Shown piece after piece: positions 1 to 8,820 of a stretch of DNA of 64,000 bases. Positions within the stretch are counted from its first letter, which is position 1. Each line of letters begins with the position of its first letter. The notes under the pieces are model-generated. The model saw nothing but the letters and a program-made list of their open reading frames with translations, was not told where the DNA came from and ran no database searches. The position numbers and the translations under genes are program-made. The stretch is taken from NCBI RefSeq assembly GCF_004011505.1, contig NZ_SAUN01000001.1, forward strand, positions 3,720,001 through 3,784,000. The letters run 5' to 3'. The DNA is from Nonomuraea polychroma. GTDB lineage: Bacteria; Actinomycetota; Actinomycetes; Streptosporangiales; Streptosporangiaceae.

Positions 1-753
1 GGCCCGGACGCCGCCAAACTCATCCTCAGCGCCAAAAGCCAGGGCGCCACCGCCATCATCGGCGCCGACTGGGTGCCGGAGGCGCAGAACGACGCCTTCA
101 AGACCGCTTCCAGTGGCGGCGTCCCGGTTTTCCTGTTCAACGCCGGTGGCCCTGAGCAGGCCAAGAACGTGGGCGCGCTGTCCTACACCGGCTCCGAGGA
201 GTTGCTGGCGGGCAAGGCCGGAGGCGAGTTCTTCGCCATGAACGGCGCGAAGAACGTCCTGTGCGTCAACACCGTTCCCGGCGCGGTGAACACCGAGGCC
301 CGGTGCAAGGGCGTCGCCCAGGGCATGAGCACCGGCGGCACGTCCACCCAGCTGCCGCTGCCCTCGTCCAGCTTCGGCAACCCGACGGCCGTGACTCAGG
401 CGATCAAGGCTGCCCTGCTCAAGGACAGCACCATCGACGGCCTGATCACCATCAGCACCCAGGACGCCGACAGCGCGGCCGCCGCCATCGACCAGGCAGG
501 CGCCGCGGGCAAGGTCAAGCTGGGCACGTTCGACATGAGCGAGACCCAGCTGCAGCGCATCAAGGCCGGCAAGCAGCTCTTCTGCATCGACCAGCAGCCC
601 TACCTGCAGGGTTACCTCGCCGTATCCCAGGCCTACGCCTACAACGCCTTCGGACTCCGCGTCGCGCAGGACTCGCTGCTGACGGGGCCCGCCATCGTCG
701 ACGCCGGCAACGTCGACGCCGCGATCGCCGGTGTCAAGGCAGGCGTCCGCTGA
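1..753 (+). CDS. Sugar ABC transporter substrate-binding protein (5' partial)
   Basis: The reading frame is open from base 1, so the N-terminus and any lipobox lie outside the window. The visible 250 residues look like the second half of a periplasmic-binding-protein type 1 (ribose/xylose/fructose-type) solute receptor. They include the hinge-region stretch DGLITISTQDADSAAAAI and a late segment QLFCIDQQPYLQGYLAV, which in this family lines the sugar pocket. It would capture a sugar outside the membrane for the permease and ATPase encoded just downstream, 77 bp away. An internal GTG at 73 is not the true start because coding sequence continues upstream. The family is clear; the specific sugar cannot be read from the sequence. 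Confidence 0.85.
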   Translation, partial: GPDAAKLILSAKSQGATAIIGADWVPEAQNDAFKTASSGGVPVFLFNAGGPEQAKNVGALSYTGSEELLAGKAGGEFFAMNGAKNVLCVNTVPGAVNTEARCKGVAQGMSTGGTSTQLPLPSSSFGNPTAVTQAIKAALLKDSTIDGLITISTQDADSAAAAIDQAGAAGKVKLGTFDMSETQLQRIKAGKQLFCIDQQPYLQGYLAVSQAYAYNAFGLRVAQDSLLTGPAIVDAGNVDAAIAGVKAGVR

Positions 754-829
754 TCCCGCCGAAGGCGGCCGGGTCCGGGGTCTCGTACGCCGGCCCGGCA
801 CTCCGATCAGACTCGAGGTGGTACGAACA

Positions 830-1882
830 ATGACCGTCCAGATCTCCGACACGGCCCGCCCCACAGTGCCCGGGACGTCGTCGGCCCGTACCCTACGCAA
901 CTTGACCTACCGGCCCGAGGCCGGGGCCCTCATCGGGACCTTGGGCGTCTTCGTCTTCTTCACCGTGTTCGGCGGCGCCAACTTCCTCGCGCCCTCCGGC
1001 ACCGCGGCCTGGCTGAACGTCGCCGCGGAGCTCGGCATCATCGCCGTCCCGGTCGGCCTCCTCATGATCGCCGGCGAGCTCGACCTGTCCGTCGGCTCCG
1101 TGCTCGCGGCCAGCTCGATGACCCTGGCCATCGTCTCGGGCTACTGGGGCGGACCGGTGGTCCTCGGCATCGTGCTCGCCCTCGGCGTCGGCGTGGCGGT
1201 AGGGCTGCTCAACGGACTCATCGTGACGCGCACCAACGTGCCCTCCTTCGTCGTCACCTTGGCGACCCTCTTCGGGACGGCCGGACTGACCCTGGGGCTC
1301 TCCCGTGTGATCACCGGCACCACCAGCGTCGCCATCAACCCCGACCCGGCCTCGAAGGCAGTGTTCGGCACGCTCGTCGCCGGCCAGTTCGAGGTGGCGA
1401 TCTTCTGGTGGCTCGCGGTCGCGCTCGGCGTCGGCTGGATGCTGCAGATGACCAGGTACGGCAACTGGATCCTGGCCGTGGGCGGCGACAAGGACAGCGC
1501 CCGCGCCGCCGGCATCCCCACCGACCGGCTCAAGATCGCCCTGTACGTCGGGAGCGGGTTCGGCGCCGCCCTGGTCGGCGTGATCCAGACCATCCTCTAC
1601 AACGGCGCCCAGGTCGCCAACGGGCAGTCGTTCGTCTTCAACTCCATCATCGCGGTCGTCGTCGGAGGCGTCCTGCTGACCGGTGGCTACGGATCCGTTG
1701 TCGGGGTCGTCCTCGGCACGCTCACCTTCGCGATCGTGAACCAGGGCATCTACTACACAGGCTGGAACTCCGACTGGGCGAGCTTCATCCTCGGCGTCCT
1801 CATCCTCGCCGCCGTCCTCATGAACAACACGTTCCGCCGGTTGGCGCTGTCGTACGCGCCTCGCCCCGGGAAGAAGGCCTGA
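830..1882 (+). CDS. Sugar ABC transporter permease, RbsC/FrcC family
   Basis: A 350-residue multi-spanning membrane protein of the branched-chain/ribose permease family. Typical marks are ELDLSVGSVLA near residue 83 and the cytoplasmic loop GGDKDSARAAGIPTDRLK, which corresponds to the ATPase-contacting GGN..AA..SGI loop of RbsC. The ATG at 830 follows a GAGGTGG ribosome-binding site; the longer frame starting at 731 has no such support and overlaps the previous gene. It forms the membrane channel of a three-part importer with the flanking binding protein and ATPase. Only 3 bp separate its stop from the next start, which indicates one operon. Confidence 0.9.
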   Translation: MTVQISDTARPTVPGTSSARTLRNLTYRPEAGALIGTLGVFVFFTVFGGANFLAPSGTAAWLNVAAELGIIAVPVGLLMIAGELDLSVGSVLAASSMTLAIVSGYWGGPVVLGIVLALGVGVAVGLLNGLIVTRTNVPSFVVTLATLFGTAGLTLGLSRVITGTTSVAINPDPASKAVFGTLVAGQFEVAIFWWLAVALGVGWMLQMTRYGNWILAVGGDKDSARAAGIPTDRLKIALYVGSGFGAALVGVIQTILYNGAQVANGQSFVFNSIIAVVVGGVLLTGGYGSVVGVVLGTLTFAIVNQGIYYTGWNSDWASFILGVLILAAVLMNNTFRRLALSYAPRPGKKA

Positions 1883-1885
1883 ACC

Positions 1886-2677
1886 ATGCCCGAGCCACTC
1901 CTTCGCCTCGCAGACGTGAGCAAGTCGTTCGTCGGCACGAACGCGTTGCAGGACATCTCCCTGGAGGTACACCCGGGAAGGGTGCTGTGCCTGCTCGGCG
2001 ACAACGGCGCCGGCAAGTCCACCCTGATCAAGATCCTTTCCGGCGTCCACACCCCCACGAGCGGCGCCATCGAGGTGAACGGGCAACCCGTCGTCTTCAA
2101 GAGCCCGCGGGACGCGAGCGCGTACGGAATCGCCACCGTTCACCAGTTCGGCGGCACCTTCCCGCTGATGAGCGTCGGCCGGTCGTTCTTCGTGGGGGTC
2201 GAGCCCACCAAGGGCTGGGGGCCATTCAAGCGCTTCGACAAGAGCCTCGCCGGCGAGATCGCCGTCCGCGAGATGCAGTCCCTCGGCATCACCCGGGTGA
2301 CCGACGGCAAGCGGCTGGTCGGCAGCCTGTCCGGCGGCGAGCGTCAGGCCTTGGCCATCGCGCGTGCCGTCTACTTCGGCGCCAACGTCCTCATCCTCGA
2401 CGAGCCGACCGCCGCGCTCGGCGTCAAGGAGGCCTCGCACGTCCTGCGGATCATCATGCAGGCACGTGCCAAGGGCGTCGCCGTCATCTTCGTCACGCAC
2501 AACGTCCTGCACGCCATGATGGTCGGCGACCACTTCGCGGTCCTGATCCACGGACGGAAAGCGGACGACTTCCGCAAGGGCGAGCGGACCCGTGAGCAGA
2601 TCACGGACCTGATGGCGGGCGGCGAGGCCATGGCGGACCTCGAGGCGGAGCTCGCGGAACTGGAGGCATCGGCATGA
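1886..2677 (+). CDS. Sugar ABC transporter ATP-binding protein (single-domain, FrcA-like)
   Basis: A 263-residue ABC ATPase with Walker A GDNGAGKST, signature LSGGERQ, Walker B VLILDEPTAALG and the switch histidine in FVTHN. It has one nucleotide-binding domain, unlike the double-domain RbsA/XylG/MglA proteins, and so resembles the fructose-type FrcA group; two copies would be expected per transporter. It powers uptake through the permease encoded immediately upstream. The last codons overlap the next gene by 4 bp (ATGA), a sign of translational coupling. Confidence 0.92.
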   Translation: MPEPLLRLADVSKSFVGTNALQDISLEVHPGRVLCLLGDNGAGKSTLIKILSGVHTPTSGAIEVNGQPVVFKSPRDASAYGIATVHQFGGTFPLMSVGRSFFVGVEPTKGWGPFKRFDKSLAGEIAVREMQSLGITRVTDGKRLVGSLSGGERQALAIARAVYFGANVLILDEPTAALGVKEASHVLRIIMQARAKGVAVIFVTHNVLHAMMVGDHFAVLIHGRKADDFRKGERTREQITDLMAGGEAMADLEAELAELEASA

Positions 2678-3540
2678 AGATCGCCCTCGACCCGTACATG
2701 CTGCGGTCCGTGCCGTTGCTGGAGCTCCCCGGCGTCGTGGCCGATCTCGGCTATGAGTACATCGAGCTGTCGCCGCGCGAGGACTTCATGCCGTTCTTCC
2801 TGCATCCGCGGGCGGACGACGCGAAGGTCAAGGCCTTCAAGAAGGCCCTCGACGGCGCCGGCGTGAAGATCTCCTCGGTCCTGCCGCTCTACCGGTGGTC
2901 CGGCCCGGACGAGGAGGAGCGCGAGGCCGCCGTCCGGTACTGGAAGCGCGCCCTCCAGATCACCGTCGAGCTCGGCTGCACCATCATGAACAGCGAGTTC
3001 AACGGCCGTCCCGAGCAGGCGAGCCTGTCGGAGGCGAAGTTCTGGAAGTCCATGGAGGAGCTGCTGCCGGTCTTCGAGCGTGAGGGCGTGCGGCTACGCC
3101 TCGAGCCGCACCCGGACGACTTCGTCGAGGACGGCAAGGTCGCCGTCGACATGATCCGCGGGATCGACTCCCCGCACGTGTCGTTTCTGTACTGCGCCCC
3201 GCACACCTTCCACATGGGCGGCAACATGGTCGAGATCATGGAGTACGCCGGGCCGCTGATGACTCACCTGCATCTGGCCGACGCCTTCGACCACACCGCC
3301 TCCTCGGGGCTGCGTTACATCGTCAACCCGCCGGGCTCCACGGCCCGGGTGCACCAGCACCTGGACATCGGACAGGGAGAGGTCGACTGGGAGACCTTCT
3401 TCGCCACCCTGCACCGGCTCGGATTCGCCGACGGCGCGGACACCATCATGACCTCGTGCGTGTTCGCCTGGGAGGACCGCGCGCGCGAGTCCGCGACCTT
3501 CATGCGCCAGACCATCGACAAGTACATCGGGTCCTGGTGA
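2674..3540 (+). CDS. Sugar phosphate isomerase/epimerase family protein (xylose-isomerase-like TIM barrel)
   Basis: A 288-residue soluble protein of the AP-endonuclease-2/xylose-isomerase-like superfamily. The end of the barrel shows the usual metal-site strings THLHLAD and HLDIGQGEVDW, and an earlier glutamate in RLRLEPHPDD probably belongs to the same divalent-metal centre. Members isomerise or epimerise ketoses, or process inositol derivatives. Its overlap with the transporter ATPase gene implies that it acts on the imported sugar. The exact substrate is unknown; the binding-protein class would suit a ketose or polyol. Confidence 0.82.
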   Translation: MKIALDPYMLRSVPLLELPGVVADLGYEYIELSPREDFMPFFLHPRADDAKVKAFKKALDGAGVKISSVLPLYRWSGPDEEEREAAVRYWKRALQITVELGCTIMNSEFNGRPEQASLSEAKFWKSMEELLPVFEREGVRLRLEPHPDDFVEDGKVAVDMIRGIDSPHVSFLYCAPHTFHMGGNMVEIMEYAGPLMTHLHLADAFDHTASSGLRYIVNPPGSTARVHQHLDIGQGEVDWETFFATLHRLGFADGADTIMTSCVFAWEDRARESATFMRQTIDKYIGSW

Positions 3541-3615
3541 CACCGCCCGCGCTCGTCCACGCCACCTGCTCGACGAGCGCGGCACCCGCGGTCGCCTTCG
3601 GCTGACCTGCGCCGG

Positions 3616-4389
3616 TCAGGCACCGCCGGGCTCGACGGCCTGCTCCCACATTGACTTCATCTCGGCGAAGCCCTGCTCCATGATCCCCACCATGGCCTCC
3701 CGGGCCCGCTCGCCGTCGCGCCGCTGAATCGCCTGGGCCACGTCGGTGTGCAGCTGCAACGCCTCCTCGTCCGGATAGTGCGGCATCAAGTGGTAGTGGT
3801 GCCGGCCCGCGAGCACCTCGGCGACGATCAGTTGCAGTTTCGCGAACATCTCATTGCCGGAGGCGGCCAGCACCCGCCGGTGGAAGTCGATGTCCAGGAC
3901 GAGGAAGCGCGCCTCGTCGCCAGCCTTCCCGGCGGCCCACATCTTGGCCGCGAGCCCGACCAGCTCGCTGGCCTCGTCGTCGCCGATCCGCTCGGCGGCC
4001 AGCCAGGCGGCGTGCGGCTCGATCGCGGTCCGCAGCTCGGTGATCGAGCGCATCTGCGCCATCCGCCCGTCCGAGGCGAGCCGCCAGCGGATCACCTGCG
4101 GATCGAAGACACTCCACACCTCGGCGGGCTGGATCATGATTCCGACCCGGCGCCGGGTCTCGATGAGTCCCATGGATGCGAGCACCCGCAGCACCTCGCG
4201 GATCACTGAGCGGGAGACCTGATAGCGGTCGACCAGGTCGTCGATGCTCAGCACGGAACCGGCGGCCACGTCGCCGCTGCATATGGCGGTGCCGAGGTGG
4301 TCCAGGACGCGTGCGTGCAGCCCTGCCTCGGCAGGGGCGTGCTGGCTGGATGCGCCCCCGGGGGAGGACTGATTCACGGCACAGAGCAT
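3616..4389 (-). CDS. GntR-family transcriptional regulator, FadR/FCD subfamily
   Basis: A 257-residue regulator. The winged helix (about residues 22-90) contains SIDDLVDRYQVSRSVIREVLRVLASMGLIETRRRVG, the GntR recognition pattern. The C-terminal FCD domain has helices with the metal-ligand pattern expected of the family (D and H residues near LDIDFHRRVLAASGN and a later HTDVAQAI). FCD regulators commonly sense sugar acids such as gluconate, galactonate or glucuronate. It is divergent from the operon encoding a sugar importer, dgoD, a mannonate-dehydratase-type enzyme and gntK, and a palindrome lies between them, so it is the likely local repressor. The ATG start has no clear Shine-Dalgarno sequence. 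Confidence 0.88.
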   Translation of the reverse strand: MLCAVNQSSPGGASSQHAPAEAGLHARVLDHLGTAICSGDVAAGSVLSIDDLVDRYQVSRSVIREVLRVLASMGLIETRRRVGIMIQPAEVWSVFDPQVIRWRLASDGRMAQMRSITELRTAIEPHAAWLAAERIGDDEASELVGLAAKMWAAGKAGDEARFLVLDIDFHRRVLAASGNEMFAKLQLIVAEVLAGRHHYHLMPHYPDEEALQLHTDVAQAIQRRDGERAREAMVGIMEQGFAEMKSMWEQAVEPGGA

Positions 4390-4408
4390 ATCAGTTGAGG
4401 GTCAGCCC

Positions 4409-4438
4409 TTGAATAAATCAGCTTTATTGTCCTAGCAT
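4409..4438 (+). promoter_or_regulatory. Promoter with overlapping inverted repeat, likely FCD-regulator operator
   Basis: A locally AT-rich stretch holds a -35-like TTGAAT (4409-4414) and a -10-like TAGCAT (4433-4438) with an 18-bp spacer. Inside the spacer region sits AATAAA-TCAGC-TTTATT (4412-4428), a perfect 6-bp inverted repeat. It lies between the divergent FCD regulator and the sugar-acid operon, where binding would block transcription. Promoter assignment is by eye only. Confidence 0.5.
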
Positions 4439-4515
4439 CCCGGCATTAAGCAGATGTTACGAGAGTGTGGCGCTCTTCCGGGGGGGCGGCGGCCATGACA
4501 GAAAGGAGAGACGAC

Positions 4516-5802
4516 GTGCGACGTCGAGCGATATTCGGTACGTCTCTGGCCGTGGTTGCCGCCATGGGCCTGTCCGCCTGTGGCGGTGGCGGCGACAGCG
4601 GAGCGTCCAATACGGTCCGGGTCACCCTGGCCAACCACGTGTGGACGGAGAACATCAAGAAGGCCCTGCCGGAGTTCGAGAAGCAGACCGGGCTCAAGGT
4701 CGAGGTCACCCAGCTCGGCGAGGACCAGCTCTCCGACCAGTACAACGTCAAGCTGAACGCCGGCTCGTCCGACATCGACGTGATGATGTACCGCCCCCTG
4801 CAGGAGGGGAAGCTCTTCGCCAAGAACAAGTACCTGGCCGACCTGTCGGACCAGGTGAAGGCCAATAAGACCTGGGACTTCAGCGACTTCCAGGCCGGCC
4901 CGGTGGAGGCCACCACCCACGAGGGCAAGCCGGTCGGTGTCCCGATCATCACCGAGCAGGAGGTCCTCTACTACCGCAAGGACCTGCTCGCCAAGGCGGG
5001 CCTGAGCGAGCCGCCGAAGACCCTCGACGAGCTCAAGGCCGCCGCCGCCAAGATCAAGGCGGCCGAGCCGGACATCGCCGGCTTCGTCGCGCGTACCGGC
5101 AAGTCGCCGGCGGTCACCCAGTTCTCCAGTTTCCTTTACAGCTTCGGCGGCGACTTCGTCGACGGCAGCGGCAAGTCTGCGGTCAGCAGCGACGCGGCCA
5201 AGCAGGCGTACGCCTACTACGGCGGGCTGATCAAGGAGTCCGGCCCGGCGAACGTCAGCACCGACATGGGCTGGCCCGAGGCGATGGCCATCTTCACCCA
5301 GGGCAAGGCCGCCTTCTACACCGAGGCCAACTCGCTGTACAAGAACGCCACCGACCCGGCCAAATCGAAGGTCTCGGACACGGTCGGCTTCGCGCCGTTC
5401 CCGGCCGGCCCGGCCGGTTCGAAGCCGTACAACATCCCGTCGTGGGCACTGGGCGTCAACGCCAGCTCGGAGAACACGGGCAACGCCTGGAAGTTCATCG
5501 AGTGGGCCACCAGCAAGGAGCAGACGCTCGCCCAGCAGAAGTCCGGCGTGCCGGGCGCGCGTACCTCCGTCTGGGCCAACCCCGAGGGCACCTCAACCTT
5601 CCCGAAGGACCTGGTGGAGGCCATCGCGGCCAGCACCAAGGCCGGGGTGGGTCATGACCGGCCGCTGGTCGTGAAGGTTGCCGAGGCCCGCGAGATCGTC
5701 GGCCAGCCGATCGTCGACGCGATCACCGGCAACGACGTCGCGGCAGCCGCTGACACGGCCAACGCCGCGTTCCAGAAGTTCCTGGACGACGAGGCCAAGT
5801 AG
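4516..5802 (+). CDS. Extracellular solute-binding protein, family 1 (lipoprotein)
   Basis: A 428-residue sugar-binding lipoprotein of a MalE/UgpB-type importer. The GTG at 4516 is preceded by AAAGGAGAG with 5-bp spacing; an in-frame ATG at 4495 would place the ribosome site inside the coding region. The N-terminus has positive charges (RRRAIFGT), a hydrophobic stretch and a lipobox LSAC followed by a glycine-rich linker, so it should be anchored on the outer face of the membrane. The body is typical of family-1 binding proteins (for example EAMAIFTQGKAAFYTE and NAWKFIEWATSKEQ). The two permease genes follow directly. Confidence 0.92.
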   Translation: MRRRAIFGTSLAVVAAMGLSACGGGGDSGASNTVRVTLANHVWTENIKKALPEFEKQTGLKVEVTQLGEDQLSDQYNVKLNAGSSDIDVMMYRPLQEGKLFAKNKYLADLSDQVKANKTWDFSDFQAGPVEATTHEGKPVGVPIITEQEVLYYRKDLLAKAGLSEPPKTLDELKAAAAKIKAAEPDIAGFVARTGKSPAVTQFSSFLYSFGGDFVDGSGKSAVSSDAAKQAYAYYGGLIKESGPANVSTDMGWPEAMAIFTQGKAAFYTEANSLYKNATDPAKSKVSDTVGFAPFPAGPAGSKPYNIPSWALGVNASSENTGNAWKFIEWATSKEQTLAQQKSGVPGARTSVWANPEGTSTFPKDLVEAIAASTKAGVGHDRPLVVKVAEAREIVGQPIVDAITGNDVAAAADTANAAFQKFLDDEAK

Positions 5803-5869
5803 GCGGCACACGCGGGTGGCGGGGCCGAGCGCCCGCCACCCGCGTACCCCGCACATCCCTGGAGACCTC

Positions 5870-6814
5870 ATGGCAACCATCACCACCACCAAGGCGCCGC
5901 GCAGCGCCCCCACCGACCCCGAAACGCCCGGCTGGGTGCGCTGGGCCAACGACCATCGCAAATGGCTCTTCGCCGCGCCCGCGATGATCTTCGTCGCGGT
6001 GCTGCTCGTGTTCCCCCTGGCCTGGACCGGCTACCTCAGCCTGACCGACGCCGAGGGATCCGTCCGCGCGGAGAGCGAGTTCGTGGGCATCCAGAACTAC
6101 CTCGACGTCCTGACGGACACCGAACGGTTCTGGCCCGCGGTCGGGCGGACCGCCACCTTCACCGCCGTCGCGCTGCTGTTCGAGGTGGTCCTCGGGATGG
6201 CGATCGCACTGCTTCTCTGGCGGCCGTTCAAGGGCCAGAGGTGGGTCCGGGTCGCCATCCTGATGCCGCTCGTCGCCACGCCGGTCGCGGTCGGCATGAT
6301 GTGGCGGCTCATCTTCGACCCGAACATCGGCCTGGCCAACCAGGTCCTCGGCTGGGTCGGCATCGGACCGCAGCCGTGGCTCGCCGGCCAGCACTCGGCC
6401 CTGCCCACCACGATCTTCATCGACGTGTGGCAGTGGACGCCGATGGTGGTGCTGATCCTGCTCGCCGGGCTCACCTCGCTGTCGGAGGAGCCGCAGGAGG
6501 CGGCGCGGATCGACGGCGCCAGCACCTGGCAGCGGTTCCGGCACGTCACCCTGCCGCTGCTGATGCCCACGCTGACCGTGGCGATCCTGCTGCGCGGCAT
6601 CGACGCGCTGAAGACCTTCGACATCCTCTACGCCACCAAGGGCCGCGGCGGCGGTTCGTTCCACGAGGTGGAGACGCTCAACGTGTACGCCTACGGGCTC
6701 AGCTTCGACTACAACGAGTACGGCGTCTCCTCCACCGTCCTCATCCTCTTCTTCCTGATCATCATCGGGGCGATGTGGGCCCTAACCGCCCGGCGCAAGG
6801 AGGCGCAGCGATGA
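5870..6814 (+). CDS. Carbohydrate ABC transporter permease, MalF/UgpA type
   Basis: A 314-residue membrane protein with about six transmembrane helices after a short cytoplasmic N-terminus rich in T, K and P. The EAA loop reads EEPQEAARIDGASTWQRF, the contact site for the ATPase. The ATG at 5870 has a GGAG ribosome site; the frame extends upstream without a better start. It overlaps the next permease by 4 bp. No ATPase gene is present in the operon, so a shared MsiK-type ATPase elsewhere in the genome is inferred. Confidence 0.92.
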   Translation: MATITTTKAPRSAPTDPETPGWVRWANDHRKWLFAAPAMIFVAVLLVFPLAWTGYLSLTDAEGSVRAESEFVGIQNYLDVLTDTERFWPAVGRTATFTAVALLFEVVLGMAIALLLWRPFKGQRWVRVAILMPLVATPVAVGMMWRLIFDPNIGLANQVLGWVGIGPQPWLAGQHSALPTTIFIDVWQWTPMVVLILLAGLTSLSEEPQEAARIDGASTWQRFRHVTLPLLMPTLTVAILLRGIDALKTFDILYATKGRGGGSFHEVETLNVYAYGLSFDYNEYGVSSTVLILFFLIIIGAMWALTARRKEAQR

Positions 6815-7626
6815 AGCCCCGACCCGCGTACCAGGCGTTCCGGGTGGTGGCGCTCATCTTCGTGGTGCTGTCACTGCTCGCGCCGCTGCTCTGGATGGTC
6901 GCCGCGTCGTTCAAGACCAACGTCGACATCTACGACCCGGGCAAGGCGCTGGTCTTCTCGCCCACCATGGACAACTACTTCAAGGTGCTCCAGCAGGCGA
7001 ACTACGTCGAGTTCATTGTCAACAGCCTCTGGGTGGCGTTCGCCGCCACCGTGGCGTCGCTGATCCTCGGCGTGCCGGCCGCGTACTCGATGAGCCGGTT
7101 CAACATGAAGAAATCCGCGCTGGTGGTGCTGATGGCCCGGGTCATCCCCGGCGTCTCGCTGCTGGTGCCCTGGTTCTACGTCTTCTCCAACCTGAAGATG
7201 GTCGGGGGCTTCGGAGTACTGATCATCAGCCACATGTTCGTCTCGCTGCCGCTGATCGTCTACATCATGATGGGCTACTTCGACAGCCTGCCCGAGGAGC
7301 TGGAGCAGGCGGCGCTGGTCGACGGGCTGACCCATATCGGCGCGTTCCGCCGCATCACCCTGCCGCTGTCCGTGCCGGGCATCGCCACCGCTGGGATCCT
7401 GTCCTTCATCTTCTCCTGGAACAACTTCATGTTCGCGCTCGTGCTCTCCGACGCCGACACCAAGACCCTGCCTGTGGCGATCTTCGACTTCGTCGGCTAC
7501 GCCAGTATCGACTGGGGCGGCCTGATGGCCGCGACTACCGTGGTCACCCTGCCCATCATGGTGATCGCCCTGTTCGTGCAGAAGTACGTGGTCTCCGGCC
7601 TCACCGCCGGCGCGACAAAGGGCTGA
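6811..7626 (+). CDS. Carbohydrate ABC transporter permease, MalG/UgpE type
   Basis: A 271-residue inner-membrane permease. It shows the N-terminal signature PLLWMVAASFKTNVDIY, the EAA loop LPEELEQAALVDGLTHIGAFRRI and the late helix pair around SFIFSWNNFMFALVLS, all typical of the MalG group. Translation is coupled to the upstream partner by an ATGA overlap, with AAGGAGG about 8 bases before the start. It pairs with that gene to form the translocation channel. The downstream dgoD starts only 6 bp after its stop. Confidence 0.92.
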   Translation: MKPRPAYQAFRVVALIFVVLSLLAPLLWMVAASFKTNVDIYDPGKALVFSPTMDNYFKVLQQANYVEFIVNSLWVAFAATVASLILGVPAAYSMSRFNMKKSALVVLMARVIPGVSLLVPWFYVFSNLKMVGGFGVLIISHMFVSLPLIVYIMMGYFDSLPEELEQAALVDGLTHIGAFRRITLPLSVPGIATAGILSFIFSWNNFMFALVLSDADTKTLPVAIFDFVGYASIDWGGLMAATTVVTLPIMVIALFVQKYVVSGLTAGATKG

Positions 7627-7632
7627 CGGGGC

Positions 7633-8781
7633 ATGACGACCATCGCACGCATAGAGACCTTCCTCGTCGCCCCCCGCTGGCTCTTCGTCCGGGTGGAGAC
7701 CGACTCCGGGATCGTCGGCTGGGGCGAGGCCACCTGCGAGGGGCGCTCCGAGACCGTCCGCACCGCCATCGACCAGCTCGCCGAGCTGCTGATCGGCCGG
7801 GACGCGCTGCGCATCGAGGACCACTGGCAGGTGCTGACCAAGGGCTCGTTCTACCGGGGCGGCCCGATCCTGGCGAGTGCCGTGGCAGGCCTCGACCAGG
7901 CCCTGTGGGACATCGCCGGCAAACACTTCGGCGCTCCGGTGCATCAGCTGCTCGGGGGCCCGGTCCGGGACCGGATCCGGGTGTACGGCTGGGTCGGCGG
8001 CGACGAGCCCGGCGAAGTCCGCGACCACGTCGCCGCCCAGGTCGAGGCCGGTCTCACCGCGGTGAAGATGAACGCCTCCGGCAAGATGAGCCCGCTCGCC
8101 TCGGTCGCCGAGCTGAACGGCGTGGTCGCCCGGGTGGCCGCCGCTCGTGAGGTGCTCGGCGACGACCGCGACGTCGCCGTCGACTTCCACGGGCGGTTCA
8201 CCCTGGCCAATGCTCGCCGGGTGGCGCCGCTGCTGGAGCCGTACCGGCCGCTGTTCCTGGAGGAGCCGGTCGTCCCGGAGAACTCGCACCTCATCGGCGA
8301 GTTCGTCCGCTCGACCACCATCCCGGTGTCGACTGGGGAGCGGCTCTACAGCCGGCAGGAGTTCCTGCCCGTCTTCCAAGCCGGCATCGCGGTCGCCCAG
8401 CCGGACCTCTCACATGCCGGCGGCATCACCGAGGTACGCAAGATCGCCGCGCTCGCCGAGGTGTACGACGTGCAGCTCGCCCCGCACTGCCCGCTCGGCC
8501 CGATCGCCCTCGCGGCCTGCCTGCAGGTCGGCTTCGCCACGCCGAACTACCTGATCCAGGAACAAAGCATCGGCATCCACTACAACCTTGGCGCCGAGGT
8601 GCTCGACTACTGCCTCGACAAGACCCCGTTGACCTTCGTGGACGGGCACGTCGAGCGGCTCACCGCGCCCGGCCTGGGCATCGAGATCGACGACGAGGCG
8701 GTACGCTCCGCCGACAAAACAGGACACGCCTGGCGCAGCCCCATCTGGCGGCACCGGGACGGCTCCTACGCGGAATGGTGA
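7633..8781 (+). CDS. dgoD: D-galactonate dehydratase
   Basis: A 382-residue enolase-superfamily enzyme that should convert D-galactonate to 2-dehydro-3-deoxy-D-galactonate. It tracks E. coli DgoD from memory along its whole length: PPRW near the start, FYRGGPIL, GIDQALWDI-like GLDQALWDI, DFHGR and LFLEEPV for metal ligands, QPDLSHAGGITE, the LAPHCPLGPIALAACL block, QEQSIGIHYN, and the ending WRSPIWRHRDGSYAEW. The family histidine of the active site is in APHCPLGP. It lies directly behind an importer in one operon, which suggests that the importer brings in a hexonate or a precursor. Confidence 0.93.
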   Translation: MTTIARIETFLVAPRWLFVRVETDSGIVGWGEATCEGRSETVRTAIDQLAELLIGRDALRIEDHWQVLTKGSFYRGGPILASAVAGLDQALWDIAGKHFGAPVHQLLGGPVRDRIRVYGWVGGDEPGEVRDHVAAQVEAGLTAVKMNASGKMSPLASVAELNGVVARVAAAREVLGDDRDVAVDFHGRFTLANARRVAPLLEPYRPLFLEEPVVPENSHLIGEFVRSTTIPVSTGERLYSRQEFLPVFQAGIAVAQPDLSHAGGITEVRKIAALAEVYDVQLAPHCPLGPIALAACLQVGFATPNYLIQEQSIGIHYNLGAEVLDYCLDKTPLTFVDGHVERLTAPGLGIEIDDEAVRSADKTGHAWRSPIWRHRDGSYAEW

Positions 8782-8820
8782 CCATGACCGTCCAGCACCA
8801 CCTGTGAGAAAGGCACCTGC

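Noticed and set aside
893..2551. Minus-strand open frame of 552 codons opposite the ABC permease and ATPase
   Set aside because: It spans two real genes on the other strand and its D/G/E/R-rich product has no recognisable fold.
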